A stretch of DNA of 64,000 nt from Aliishimia ponticola (GCF_004803475.1 NZ_SRKY01000006.1:62001-126000), one strand, 5' to 3'; positions 32,955 to 42,001 are shown, numbered from the stretch's first letter. Made by a program: numbers and translations. The notes: generated by a model not told the origin, from the letters alone.

Positions 32955-34238
32955 ATGTCTCTAGATACGCCGAAATTCAGTGATCTCGATGCGCTCTACG
33001 ATGTAGAGAACGCCAAGGTCGCCACCGAAATGTACGAAGACCCCACGCTCTTTCAGGAAGAGATGGAGCGGATTTTCAAGAAGACCTGGGTGTGGGTCGC
33101 CCATGAAAGCGAGTTTCCCGACAAGGGGTCGTTCAAGCTGTCTCAGGTCGGTCTTGATCCGGTCATCGTGGTGCGCGACCGGAAGGGCAAGATTCACTGC
33201 ATGGTGAACCGGTGCCGCCACCGCGCGGCCACGGTCTGCGAGGTCAAGAAGGGCAAGACATCGTCGTTCCAATGCCCCTATCACGGGTGGGGCTACGGGC
33301 TGGACGGATCGCTGCGCGCGGTGCCCTACCCCGAGCAATACGGCGATGATTTCGACAAGTCCCAGCACGGGATGCTCAAGCTGCGCACGGAATCGCACGA
33401 GGGCATGGTTTTTGCGACCTTCAACGAGGACGCGGAGCCGCTGGTGGATTTCCTTGGCCCCGAAGTCTGCCGTTACATGACGCTGTTCATGAAGCAGGGC
33501 GGCGGCTTCCCGGTGAAGGTTCTGGGCGAACACCAATTCTCAGTGCCGATGAACTGGAAGGTTCAGTTGGAGAACACGACCGACGCCTACCACTTCCCGA
33601 TCGTGCACAAGTCCTTCATGCAGACGCTGGATGAAAAGACCGAAGACCTCTTTGCCTTCATGGAAAAGAACGAGGGCTGGGTCGAAGATCTGGGCAACGG
33701 CCATTCCATCATGATGATGATGCCCGAGCGCGAAGACCTTGACGCCTGCCTTGATGACCCGATTGAGCCGCGCTTTGAGTGGCTGGCCGAGGAAATCCGC
33801 AAAGAGGGCTATAGCGAAGAGCAGGTCAAAAAGATCGTGCTGGCCGTCGGCGGTCCCGGCTTCAACATGAACCTGTTCCCGAATGTGTCGTTCTCGCTGT
33901 CCTTCTTCCGCGTGCTGACCCCGGTCGCCGTGGACAAGACGGAAATCCGGCACATGGCGCTTGGGATGGACGGGGGACCGGCGATTGCCAACCGGACCCG
34001 CCTGCGCCTGCACGAACATTTCCAAGGGCCGATGGGCTTTGGCTCACCCGATGATGCGGAAGTCTGGGAACGGGTGCAGCGCGGCACGCGCGGCGGCGAA
34101 GAGCTTCCGATCCTGGTCAATCGCGGCATCGTCGATGAAGAGCCGGGCGTCATGGGCCCCCGCGGCCACGTGAGTTCCGAAACCGGTATGCGCGCAGCGT
34201 ACCAGATGTGGAAACGCATGATGGACAAGGAGGCCTGA
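32955..34238 (+). CDS. iacC: Rieske ring-hydroxylating dioxygenase, large subunit, IacC-like
   Basis: A 427-residue oxygenase alpha subunit (start at MSLDTPKF, 32955; a longer reading would overlap iacB). The Rieske centre is CRH-x17-CPYH (RCRHRAATVC and FQCPYHGWGYG). The mononuclear iron site is ENTTDAYHFPIVH (D-x2-H-x4-H). With IacD (beta) and IacF (reductase) it forms a three-component aromatic dioxygenase. In known iac pathways it produces catechol from the late intermediate. The start codon lacks a strong ribosome site and may depend on coupling. Confidence 0.9.
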   Translation: MSLDTPKFSDLDALYDVENAKVATEMYEDPTLFQEEMERIFKKTWVWVAHESEFPDKGSFKLSQVGLDPVIVVRDRKGKIHCMVNRCRHRAATVCEVKKGKTSSFQCPYHGWGYGLDGSLRAVPYPEQYGDDFDKSQHGMLKLRTESHEGMVFATFNEDAEPLVDFLGPEVCRYMTLFMKQGGGFPVKVLGEHQFSVPMNWKVQLENTTDAYHFPIVHKSFMQTLDEKTEDLFAFMEKNEGWVEDLGNGHSIMMMMPEREDLDACLDDPIEPRFEWLAEEIRKEGYSEEQVKKIVLAVGGPGFNMNLFPNVSFSLSFFRVLTPVAVDKTEIRHMALGMDGGPAIANRTRLRLHEHFQGPMGFGSPDDAEVWERVQRGTRGGEELPILVNRGIVDEEPGVMGPRGHVSSETGMRAAYQMWKRMMDKEA

Positions 34239-34241
34239 GCG

Positions 34242-34736
34242 ATGACCGAGATGACCAAACTCGACCCCAAGGCGCTGCTGGCGGATGTGACCGAATTCCT
34301 GTGGCTCGAAGCCGATATGCTGGACCGCAAGGCTTATGGCGATTGGCTGGACCTTTGGCTGACCGAGGGGCTTTATATCCTGCCCATCGGTGACGGCGAG
34401 GATTACGAGAACCAGCTCAACCTTTGCTATGACGACGACAAGATGCGCCGCAATCGGATTGATCGGTTCAATCGCGGCTTTTCGATCTCTTCTGCGCCGG
34501 CAGCCGATACGGTTCGCACCGTCAGCCGGATCGTGATCGACAGCGCCGAGGGCGACCTGATCAAACTGCGCGCCGCCGAGCACCTGATCGAAGACAAGTT
34601 CGGGCGTCAGCGGATTTGGGCAGCGGACCTGCAATATACGCTCAGGGTCACAGGCGACGGGTTCAAGATCGAACGCAAAATCGCGAAACTTCTCAACTCT
34701 GATGGGATGCTGAATTCGTTCAGCTACTTATTCTGA
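34242..34736 (+). CDS. iacD: Ring-hydroxylating dioxygenase, small subunit, IacD-like
   Basis: A 164-residue beta subunit with the family pattern FLWLEADMLDRKAYGDWLDL at the N-terminus, followed by LWLTEGLYILP and RIDRFNRGFSISSAPAADTV. It pairs with the alpha subunit encoded 3 nt upstream. Its stop (TGATG) shares a base with the iacE start. Confidence 0.9.
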   Translation: MTEMTKLDPKALLADVTEFLWLEADMLDRKAYGDWLDLWLTEGLYILPIGDGEDYENQLNLCYDDDKMRRNRIDRFNRGFSISSAPAADTVRTVSRIVIDSAEGDLIKLRAAEHLIEDKFGRQRIWAADLQYTLRVTGDGFKIERKIAKLLNSDGMLNSFSYLF

Positions 34737-35497
34737 TGGCCAAACCACTTCCCAAGGACATTCAGACCGCTGTTGTCACCGGCGGCGCGCGCGGCTTTGG
34801 CGCCGAAGTCTGCCGCGCGCTTCACAAGGATGGGTATCGCGTCATCATCACCGATGTCGATCCGGGGAAAGAGGCGGCTGCGCTTGCCTCTGAACTCGAC
34901 CTTGCTGGCGACACCGGCATGACCGCAACGCTGGATGTCTCCAAGCCCGAAGACTGGCAGCGCGTTCTGGACGAGTGCATCCAGCGCTATGGTTCGGTCG
35001 AGGTGCTGGTGAACAATGCTGCGCGGACCAAGGCGCAGCCGCTGTTCGACATCGACCCGGCCGAGTTCAACGACATCATGGCCGTCAACGCGGGCGGCAC
35101 CTTTACCGGCTGCCTGATCTTTGGCCGTCACTTCAAGGATCGCGGGTATGGGCGGATCGTCAATCTTGCATCGCTGGCAGGCCAGAATGGCGGCACGGCG
35201 ACAGGGGCGCATTACGCTGCTTCCAAAGGGGCGATCCTGACATTGACCAAGGTCTTTGCCCGTGATCTGGCCCCGTTCGGCATCACCTGCAACGCCATCG
35301 CGCCCGGCCCGATGGACACACCGATGGTCCGCGCCGTGTTGGGCGAAAATATCGACAAGGCCATCGCAGCTATCCCCGTTGGGCAACTCGGCGATCCCGC
35401 CGTTGTCGCCGAACTTGTCACCACCCTCGCCTCCCCCCGGTCCGCCTTCATCAATGGTGCGTGCTGGGATGTGAATGGCGGGTTGTTCATGCGCTAG
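34736..35497 (+). CDS. iacE: Short-chain dehydrogenase/reductase, IacE-like
   Basis: A 253-residue classical SDR: VVTGGARGFGAEVCRAL cofactor loop, LVNNAARTKAQPLF, catalytic Ser/Tyr/Lys in NLASLAGQNGG and HYAASKGAI, and CNAIAPGPMDTPM. In known iac pathways IacE acts just after IacA on the hydroxylated indole-acetic acid intermediate. It overlaps iacD by one base. Confidence 0.87.
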   Translation: MAKPLPKDIQTAVVTGGARGFGAEVCRALHKDGYRVIITDVDPGKEAAALASELDLAGDTGMTATLDVSKPEDWQRVLDECIQRYGSVEVLVNNAARTKAQPLFDIDPAEFNDIMAVNAGGTFTGCLIFGRHFKDRGYGRIVNLASLAGQNGGTATGAHYAASKGAILTLTKVFARDLAPFGITCNAIAPGPMDTPMVRAVLGENIDKAIAAIPVGQLGDPAVVAELVTTLASPRSAFINGACWDVNGGLFMR

Positions 35498-35507
35498 TGG
35501 ACGGATC

Positions 35508-36458
35508 ATGACCCAAACATTTACCGTCTCGAACCGCGTCGATGATCGCGGCAATATCGCGCGCATCCGCCTGACCCCGGAAGACGGGTCCGGCCTTCCC
35601 CTGCCCACGGCGGGCGCGCATCTTGATATCTATCTGCCCGAGGTCGATCTGTGGCGGCAATATTCGCTGTGTTCCGACCCGGCAGAGACCGCATTCTACG
35701 AAATCGGCGTCCTGAAAGACCCGAATTCGCGCGGCGGGTCCGAAGCGATGCATCGCCTCGCCACGCCCGGTGCGCGTTTCAAGATCGAAGGCCCACGCAA
35801 CCATTTCCCCCTGGATGAGACCGCCGACCATTCCGTGCTCATCGGCGGCGGGATCGGGGTCACCCCGATGATCGCGATGGCCGCGCGGCTTCACGCATTG
35901 GGCAAGGCGTTCACGCTTCACTATTGCACCCGCTCGGCAGAGGTCACCGCCTTTACCGATACGCTTTGCGCAGCGCCCTTCGCGGAGAGGGTCGTCTATC
36001 ATTTCGATGATCAGGATGCGGACCAAAAGCTTGATCTTGAACGCGACTTGCCGCCCGCTGCCGATGGTACGCATCTTTATGTGTGCGGCCCGCAAGGGTT
36101 CATGGATTGGGTCATTTCGACCGCAGAAGCAGCCGGTCACCAGCCTCAGAACGTGCACCGCGAATATTTCTCTGCCGATGTGGAGCTTTCCGGCGACAGC
36201 TTTGACGTGGAATGCGCGCAAAGCGGCGTCACCGTCACCGTTGGCGCGGACGAAACGATCGCCAAAGCCTTGGCGAAAGAAGGCGTCATGATCGAGGTCA
36301 AATGCGAAGAAGGTGTCTGCGGCACCTGCATGACCGACGTTCTTAGCGGAGAGATCGAGCACCGCGACCAGTTCCTGACAGATGAGGAACGCGAGGATGG
36401 CGACGTGATCATGGCCTGCTGTTCACGCGGCAAAGGCAAGCTGGTTTTGGACATCTAA
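35508..36458 (+). CDS. iacF: Phthalate-dioxygenase-reductase-type oxidoreductase with 2Fe-2S ferredoxin domain, IacF-like
   Basis: A 316-residue electron-transfer protein. Order: flavin-binding domain (WRQYSLCSDPAE, about 46-57), NAD-binding domain (VLIGGGIGVTPMIAMAARLH, about 109-128; YVCGPQGFMDWV) and a C-terminal plant-type 2Fe-2S domain with C-x4-C-x2-C (EEGVCGTCMTDVL) and a last Cys in MACCSRGKG. It passes NADH electrons to the IacCD oxygenase. ATG 35508 follows the iacE stop by 10 nt. Confidence 0.88.
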   Translation: MTQTFTVSNRVDDRGNIARIRLTPEDGSGLPLPTAGAHLDIYLPEVDLWRQYSLCSDPAETAFYEIGVLKDPNSRGGSEAMHRLATPGARFKIEGPRNHFPLDETADHSVLIGGGIGVTPMIAMAARLHALGKAFTLHYCTRSAEVTAFTDTLCAAPFAERVVYHFDDQDADQKLDLERDLPPAADGTHLYVCGPQGFMDWVISTAEAAGHQPQNVHREYFSADVELSGDSFDVECAQSGVTVTVGADETIAKALAKEGVMIEVKCEEGVCGTCMTDVLSGEIEHRDQFLTDEEREDGDVIMACCSRGKGKLVLDI

Positions 36459-36467
36459 GGAGCCCCC

Positions 36468-36992
36468 ATGAATATGCCGCAAACGCAAGCAGACTTCCGC
36501 GAAGGCATGAGCCGCATGGGCGCTGCCGTGAACCTGATCACCTCGGATGGCGTTGCCGGAAAGCATGGTTTCATCGCCTCGGCGGTGTGCTCGGTCACCG
36601 ATGACCCGCCGACGCTGCTGGTGTGCGTGAACCGCAACGCATTCGTGCACAACCGTTTTCTGTCGAACGGCGTGCTGTGCGTGAATGTACTGGCCGCGCA
36701 TCATCAGAAACTGTCGGGGATTTTCGCTAGGTATGTCGAAGGGGTGGATCGCTTTGCCCACGGGACATGGACGACCTCAAAGACCGGCGCGCCCGTGCTG
36801 ACCGACGCCAATGTCGCTTTCGATTGCCGTATCGCGTCGACCTCGACCCAGGGGACTCACTCGGTGCTGTTCTGCGATATTCAGGCGGTCCACCTGTCCG
36901 CCAATATCGACCGCGGATTGGTCTATTTCAGCCGCGATTACCACCATCTTGAAGCAGCCCCGCAAGACCTGCCGCCGGCCGCTAAACCATAA
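36468..36992 (+). CDS. iacG: Flavin reductase (DIM6/NTAB family), IacG-like
   Basis: A 174-residue NAD(P)H:flavin reductase: FREGMSRMGAAVNLITSDGV, then GFIASAVCSVTDDPPTLLVC and NGVLCVNVLAAHHQKLSGIF, all characteristic of the HpaC/DIM6 fold. It would supply reduced flavin to IacA. It is the last gene of the iacHABCDEFG run. Confidence 0.88.
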   Translation: MNMPQTQADFREGMSRMGAAVNLITSDGVAGKHGFIASAVCSVTDDPPTLLVCVNRNAFVHNRFLSNGVLCVNVLAAHHQKLSGIFARYVEGVDRFAHGTWTTSKTGAPVLTDANVAFDCRIASTSTQGTHSVLFCDIQAVHLSANIDRGLVYFSRDYHHLEAAPQDLPPAAKP

Positions 36993-37328
36993 GGAGAAAT
37001 CGATTCCACCGCGTGGTTATCAGCTATGCCTTTGGATCGGACATAGGTCAGTCTACCTGCCTGTTTTTTGACCAGAGGTGACGAAAACCCCGAAAATTCA
37101 CGGCCCCGGACAGAAATGCATAAGCCTCTCACCCGCAGCCAGTTACAGTATTTTTACTGTAACTTTCATGGGACAAAACTCCGAGGCCCGCTTTTGTGAA
37201 TGACCGGATCAAGCGAGTTCATCGCCTGGTCATTCAGCCCGCGAAATCAAGGTCTTAAAGACGCCACTCACAACATCGCAACGTCGCACGCTTTGTCCTG
37301 CGTGACGGCAGCAACAGGGAAATTAACG
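36993..37328. other. Intergenic region between iacG and the TRAP genes
   Basis: A 336-nt gap, unusual inside such a compact cluster. It contains a weak hairpin with a six-T run near 37060-37070 (possible end of the iac transcript) and the palindrome at 37142-37163, after which a long leader precedes the dctP start. No convincing gene was seen. Confidence 0.55.
37142..37163 (+). promoter_or_regulatory. Perfect palindromic operator upstream of the TRAP operon
   Basis: GTTACAGTA-TTTT-TACTGTAAC: 9-bp perfect arms. It shares 18 of 22 bases with the site in front of iacH (30201-30222), and every difference keeps the consensus GTTRCRGTA-N4-TACYGTAAC. It lies 166 nt before the dctP ATG. Its position relative to a promoter is unclear because no strong -35 is visible. 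Confidence 0.7.
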
Positions 37329-38345
37329 ATGAAACACCTCAAGACGACCTTCCTCTCTGCCCTTGCGGTCGCTGCGGTCAGCGCCGCGCCTGTGATCGCC
37401 GAAACCAAGTTGACCGTCGCCAACTGGCTGCCGCCCTCGCACCCCTTGGTTTCGGAAGTCATCGTGCCGATGACCGAGCAGATCGCCGAAGCGACATCAG
37501 GCGAAGTGACAGCCACGGTGCTGCCCGCGCCCTTGGGCCCGCCGCCCGCGCATTTCGATTTCGCGGTGAACGGCGTGGCCGATATCACCTTTGGCGTTCA
37601 GGGCTACAACGCGGGTCGGTTCAAGACCACGAACATCGCCGAAATCCCGTTCCTGGGTGACAGCGCCGAGGCGATTTCGGTCGCATATTGGCGCACCTTT
37701 GACGCCATGCTGAAGGACGCGGGCGAATATGATGACGTCAAGGTTCTGGCGGTATTCACCCACGGCCCGGGCGAGATTTTCCTGAAAGACGGCGATCCCA
37801 GCGATGTTGACCTTCTCAAAGGCACCAAGCTGCGCGTCGGCGGCGGTATCGTGCATGAAGTCGCATCGACCCTTGGCGCGGTTCCGGTCGAAGGCCCTTC
37901 GTCGAAGGCCTATGAGCTTTTGAGCCAAGGCGTCGCGGACGGCATCCTCTTCCCCTATGAATCGGTGAGCTTTTTCAAATTGATCCCCGAACTTGAAGTC
38001 GGCGTTTCGGTGCCCGGCGGTCTGTACAACACGTCCTTCTACATCGTGATGAACAAGGCGAAGTGGGAAAGCCTGACACCTGACCAGCAAGAGGCCATCG
38101 ACGGCGTCACCGGCGAAGCACTGGCCCGGATGGCGGGGCAAATGTGGGACCGCGCGGATGCGGCCGGACGCGACGCCATGGATGGCGCGACGGTCATCAC
38201 CCCCGCCACAGAGGCCCAGATCACCGCATGGAGCGCGGCGCTGAAGCCCGTGGTTGACGCCAAGCTGGCCGAAGTGTCCGAAACCGGCATCGACGGGGCC
38301 GCTGCCCTGTCCATGCTGAAAGCCGAAATCGCAGCGCAGCAATGA
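37329..38345 (+). CDS. dctP: TRAP transporter substrate-binding protein (DctP family), candidate auxin/indole-acid binder
   Basis: Start at ATG 37329 (AGGGA upstream); an earlier in-frame ATG lacks a signal peptide context. A signal peptide of about 22 residues (FLSALAVAAVSAAPVIAE) precedes a DctP-type binding protein (KLTVANWLPPSHPLVSE; LLSQGVADGILFPYESVSFF). TRAP binding proteins capture organic acids, usually via a salt bridge to the ligand carboxylate. Placement within the iac regulon makes indole-3-acetate or a relative a plausible ligand, but this is inference. The stop overlaps dctQ (ATGA). Confidence 0.88.
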   Translation: MKHLKTTFLSALAVAAVSAAPVIAETKLTVANWLPPSHPLVSEVIVPMTEQIAEATSGEVTATVLPAPLGPPPAHFDFAVNGVADITFGVQGYNAGRFKTTNIAEIPFLGDSAEAISVAYWRTFDAMLKDAGEYDDVKVLAVFTHGPGEIFLKDGDPSDVDLLKGTKLRVGGGIVHEVASTLGAVPVEGPSSKAYELLSQGVADGILFPYESVSFFKLIPELEVGVSVPGGLYNTSFYIVMNKAKWESLTPDQQEAIDGVTGEALARMAGQMWDRADAAGRDAMDGATVITPATEAQITAWSAALKPVVDAKLAEVSETGIDGAAALSMLKAEIAAQQ

Positions 38346-38872
38346 GCGACGCGATTAAATCGGTCGAATTGGAGGGGCAGACATCTGCCTCTCCTCCCGC
38401 CCGGCTGTCGGTCACGGGCTGCGTGCTGGGCTGCCTGGGCGGGGTGCTTCTGATCGCCATGATGGCACTGACCGTCTGCGATGTGATCGGCCGCTACTTG
38501 TTCAACTCGCCCATCAAAGGGGCGAGCGAACTGACGGAAATCCTGCTTTGCGCGGTGATCTTCCTTGGCCTTTGTGCCGTTTCGCTGGCCGAGGATCACG
38601 TGGTCGTGGATTTGCTGACCGATAAGATGCCCGCGTCGATCCACCCCGCCCGCGAGGCCCTGACAGGGGTGCTGAGCGGCCTGATCCTTATGGTGATCGC
38701 ATGGCGGATCTGGGTCTATGCGGCGCAGATCGCTGGCTATAACGGCGCGACCACGAACCTGAGCATTCCCATCGCGCCCCTGGGCTATTTCTGCGCCATT
38801 TGCGCCTTTGCCGGTGGCCTGATCACCGCGTTTCTGCCGCTGAAACGCGCGTTCTTGCACGCCAAGCACTAA
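38342..38872 (+). CDS. dctQ: TRAP transporter small permease (DctQ)
   Basis: A 176-residue protein with four hydrophobic segments (about residues 21-45, 58-78, 97-118, 140-160), typical DctQ. NSPIKGASELTEILLCAVIF matches the family. It forms the membrane part with DctM and receives substrate from the binding protein encoded upstream, with which it is translationally coupled. Confidence 0.87.
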   Translation: MSDAIKSVELEGQTSASPPARLSVTGCVLGCLGGVLLIAMMALTVCDVIGRYLFNSPIKGASELTEILLCAVIFLGLCAVSLAEDHVVVDLLTDKMPASIHPAREALTGVLSGLILMVIAWRIWVYAAQIAGYNGATTNLSIPIAPLGYFCAICAFAGGLITAFLPLKRAFLHAKH

Positions 38873-38883
38873 GGAAAAACCAC

Positions 38884-40164
38884 ATGGAACATTGGCCCGT
38901 CGGGATGGCGATCCTTACAATTTTGTTGTTCATCGGCGTGCCGATCTCCTTCGCGCTTGCGGGCGTCGGGCTGGTGGGTGTGGTGTCGATCATCGGCTGG
39001 GCGCCCTCACTGGCGCTGCTTGGGTCGGTGTTTTTCGACAATGGGCGCGATTACACGCTGTCCGTTCTGCCGCTGTTCCTGATGATGGGCAATTTCGTGG
39101 TGCAATCGGGCATCGCGGAAGAGCTGTATCAATCCGCCTATGCCTGGCTGCGGCACCGCAAGGGCGGCTTGGCGACGGCCACCGTCGTGGCCTGTGGCGC
39201 GTTTTCATCGGTGTGCGGATCGTCCTTGGCGACTGCTGCGACCATGACCAAGATCGCCCTGCCCTCCATGCGGCGCTATGGCTATCCCGACCAGATTTCC
39301 ACCGCGTCGATTGCGGCGGGTGGCACGCTGGGCATCCTGATCCCGCCTTCGGTGATCCTGGTGTTCTACGGCATTCTGACCCAGCAAGACATCGGACGCT
39401 TGTTTCTTGCGGGGCTTATCCCCGGCCTGATCGGGATCGTGGGCTACGCGATCGCCGTGCGAATCTCGCTGAAATTGCAGGGCATTGACCTGCCGACCGA
39501 ACCCAAGCTGCCACTGCTGGACCGGATCCGCGCGCTGAAGGGAACGGCAGGTGCGCTGGCGCTCTTCACCTTCGTCATGGGCGGGATTTACCTTGGGGTG
39601 TTCACGCCGACGGAAAGCGCGGGCATGGGCGCGGGCGGCGCCTTCCTTCTGATGATCCTGAAGCGCCGATTCTCTGCCCAGCGCACCTTGATGGTGCTGT
39701 TCGACACGATGAAAACCACCGCTATGATGTTCTTCATCCTCTTCGGCGCGCTGACATTCACCAACTATGTGAACATGTCGGGCATGACCGGGGACATCCA
39801 ATCCCTGATTACCAGTCTGACCAGCAGCCCGCTTGGCTTCATCGTGATCGTGCTGTGCATCTATCTGCTGCTGGGCTGTGTCCTCGAAAGCCTGTCGATG
39901 ATCATGCTGACGGTGCCGGTCTTCTACCCCATCGCCGCGAGCCTTGGGATCGACCTGATCTGGTTCGGCATCTTCGTTGTCATGGTGACAGAGATTTCGC
40001 TGATCACGCCGCCTGTCGGCATGAATGCCTTCGTGCTGCGTTCGGTCGTGCCGGATGTACGCCTTGGGACGATTTTCCGCGGCCTCGTGCCGTTCATCGC
40101 GATGGATGTGGTGCGCGTCGGCCTTCTGACCGCCGCGCCGATCCTCGTGCTGCTCTTAACCTAG
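38884..40164 (+). CDS. dctM: TRAP transporter large permease (DctM)
   Basis: Start at ATG 38884 with AAGGA upstream; longer readings overlap dctQ. The 426-residue protein has about 12 helices, with family motifs VLPLFLMMGNFVVQSGIAEE and ATAATMTKIALPSMRRYGYP, then ASIAAGGTLGILIPPSVILV and a C-terminal TEISLITPPVGMNAFVLRSV. It catalyses sodium-driven import of the ligand delivered by DctP. Confidence 0.9.
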   Translation: MEHWPVGMAILTILLFIGVPISFALAGVGLVGVVSIIGWAPSLALLGSVFFDNGRDYTLSVLPLFLMMGNFVVQSGIAEELYQSAYAWLRHRKGGLATATVVACGAFSSVCGSSLATAATMTKIALPSMRRYGYPDQISTASIAAGGTLGILIPPSVILVFYGILTQQDIGRLFLAGLIPGLIGIVGYAIAVRISLKLQGIDLPTEPKLPLLDRIRALKGTAGALALFTFVMGGIYLGVFTPTESAGMGAGGAFLLMILKRRFSAQRTLMVLFDTMKTTAMMFFILFGALTFTNYVNMSGMTGDIQSLITSLTSSPLGFIVIVLCIYLLLGCVLESLSMIMLTVPVFYPIAASLGIDLIWFGIFVVMVTEISLITPPVGMNAFVLRSVVPDVRLGTIFRGLVPFIAMDVVRVGLLTAAPILVLLLT

Positions 40165-40180
40165 GAAACCGGGAAAGCTC

Positions 40181-41215
40181 ATGTCCGTTCCATATAAAAT
40201 CGGTGTCATCGGTGCTGGGAATATCGGCACGGCAATGGCGGCACTGCTCAGCAGGTCTGGTGCTGAAATCCATGTGACAGCGCGCGGCGCGCGGCTGGCC
40301 CAGATCACGCAAGCGGGTGTGGAACTGAACGACCGGGGCGAGATCATCACCGCCCGGCCCAAGGTCTGCGAAGCCATAACCGAGCCGATGGATGCGCTGT
40401 TCGTCTGCGTGAAGTCGCAAAGCCTCGCCTCTGCGATTGCCCTCAACCGTGCGGCCATTGCCCCGTCGACCTTGGTGATCCCGATGGTGAACGGCCTGCC
40501 CTTCTGGTTCTACGCCAGCGCGGACGGCATGGGGCATGTTCCCCTGCTTGACCCGGACCGTGTGCTGGCGCGAACCCTGTCCCCGGCGCAGGTTCTGGGC
40601 GCGGTTCTTCTGATGACCGTGCAAACCGATGCGACGGGCAAGGCGACCTCTTCCAACACGCCGACGCTAAGCCTTGGCGCCGTCAGCGATGGCACGGATG
40701 AAGCGGCGGTGACGCGCTTGATCGCGCTTCTCGAAACGTCCGGGGTGCGCACCGATTTCGATCCCGCGATCCGGCAAAAGGTGCTGGTCAAATTGCTGGC
40801 CAATTTCGCGACCAATGCCCTGTCTGCCCTGACCGGCGCGATGCTGGACGACATTGGCCGTGACCCGGCGTTGCGCAGCGTCGCCACCGGGCTGGCCGAT
40901 GAATTCCGCGCCTGGGCCAGCCGCGAAGGGTACAGCTTGCCCCCCAATGCGTGGCTTGTCGATCTGCTGATTGATGCGGGCGCTTTCCCCACTTCGATGC
41001 TGCAAGACGCATTGGCTGGCAAACCATTGGAATTGGACGCGATCTGCCGCGCCCCGATGGACCGCGCGCGTATGGGCGGGGGCGACATGCCGATCATGGG
41101 CGCCCTTCTCGACCGGTTGGCCCATGCCGGACACACGCCGGTGCCGCGCAGCGACATTCCGGCCATCCTCCGCTCTTTGCCCCTGTCCCCGATCCCCGCT
41201 CAAAAGACCGCCTGA
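40181..41215 (+). CDS. 2-dehydropantoate 2-reductase (ApbA/PanE) family protein
   Basis: A 344-residue NADP-dependent reductase of the ketopantoate reductase family: IGVIGAGNIGTAMAALLSRS at the N-terminus, KVCEAITEPMDALFVCVKSQ, and C-terminal domain residues KVLVKLLANFATNALSALTG and LELDAICRAP (Lys and Glu positions of PanE). Genuine panE is normally linked to panBC. Here it sits between a TRAP transporter and a class II aldolase, so it more likely reduces a 2-oxo acid from the surrounding catabolic pathway. Confidence 0.82.
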   Translation: MSVPYKIGVIGAGNIGTAMAALLSRSGAEIHVTARGARLAQITQAGVELNDRGEIITARPKVCEAITEPMDALFVCVKSQSLASAIALNRAAIAPSTLVIPMVNGLPFWFYASADGMGHVPLLDPDRVLARTLSPAQVLGAVLLMTVQTDATGKATSSNTPTLSLGAVSDGTDEAAVTRLIALLETSGVRTDFDPAIRQKVLVKLLANFATNALSALTGAMLDDIGRDPALRSVATGLADEFRAWASREGYSLPPNAWLVDLLIDAGAFPTSMLQDALAGKPLELDAICRAPMDRARMGGGDMPIMGALLDRLAHAGHTPVPRSDIPAILRSLPLSPIPAQKTA

Positions 41216-41227
41216 AAGGATGTGACG

Positions 41228-42001
41228 ATGAACACCCAGACTGCCCTGACCAAAAGCGATATTCCCATGGATGGCATGACCGAAGAGGAACTGCGTATCC
41301 AGCTTGCCGATTTCTACCACCTTGTCAGCTATCTTGGCTGGACCGAGTTGATCTTCAACCACATCTCGGTGCGCCTGCCGGGCGAGGACCACGCCTATCT
41401 CGTGAACCCGATGGGCCTGCATTACGACGAGGTCACACCCGAAAACCTGCTGGTTGTCGGGGTCGATGGCAAACTTCTGCGGGAAAGCGACTATACGCCG
41501 AATCCGGCCGGTTTTGCGCTGCATGGCGTGATCCACGAACATCGCCCCGATGTTGGCTGCATCGCCCATACGCATACCACGCCGATCTCTGCCATCACGA
41601 TGAAGGGCTTCGATATCGACCATGACAGTTTCTATGGCGCGCAGCTTTACGGGCGTGTGGCCTATCACACCTTCGAAGGCATCACGATCTATGACGATGA
41701 GCGTGAGCGGATGCTGGAATCGCTGAAGGACAAACATGTGCTGGTGCTGCGCAACCACGGCATCGCCGTATGCGAAGCCGATATCCCGCTGACATTCTTC
41801 CTGCTCTGGACTGTGCAGCGCGCGGCGGAAATCCAATGTGCGGCGGGCGCGATCCCCGGACCGAACAATGCCCTGCCCGAGGAAATCAAGGCGAAATGCG
41901 CAGCGGATGCCCAGCGCCTGAAAGAAAGCGCCTCCTTTGCGACGCTTCTTTTTGACGCAATGGTCCGCAAGATGAAACGCGACCGGCCAGAATTCGCCTA
42001 A
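41228..42001 (+). CDS. Class II aldolase/adducin family protein
   Basis: Start at ATG 41228 with AAAGGA 7 nt upstream; a GTG at 41222 is too close to it. The 257-residue protein carries the zinc-binding pattern of the family: HLVSYLGWTELIFNHISVRL near the N-terminus, HGVIHEHRPDVGCIAHTHTT (H-x-H pair) and VLRNHGIAVCEADIP (third His). Members cleave or form aldols, or decarboxylate. The substrate in this auxin-linked cluster is unknown. Confidence 0.82.
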   Translation: MNTQTALTKSDIPMDGMTEEELRIQLADFYHLVSYLGWTELIFNHISVRLPGEDHAYLVNPMGLHYDEVTPENLLVVGVDGKLLRESDYTPNPAGFALHGVIHEHRPDVGCIAHTHTTPISAITMKGFDIDHDSFYGAQLYGRVAYHTFEGITIYDDERERMLESLKDKHVLVLRNHGIAVCEADIPLTFFLLWTVQRAAEIQCAAGAIPGPNNALPEEIKAKCAADAQRLKESASFATLLFDAMVRKMKRDRPEFA

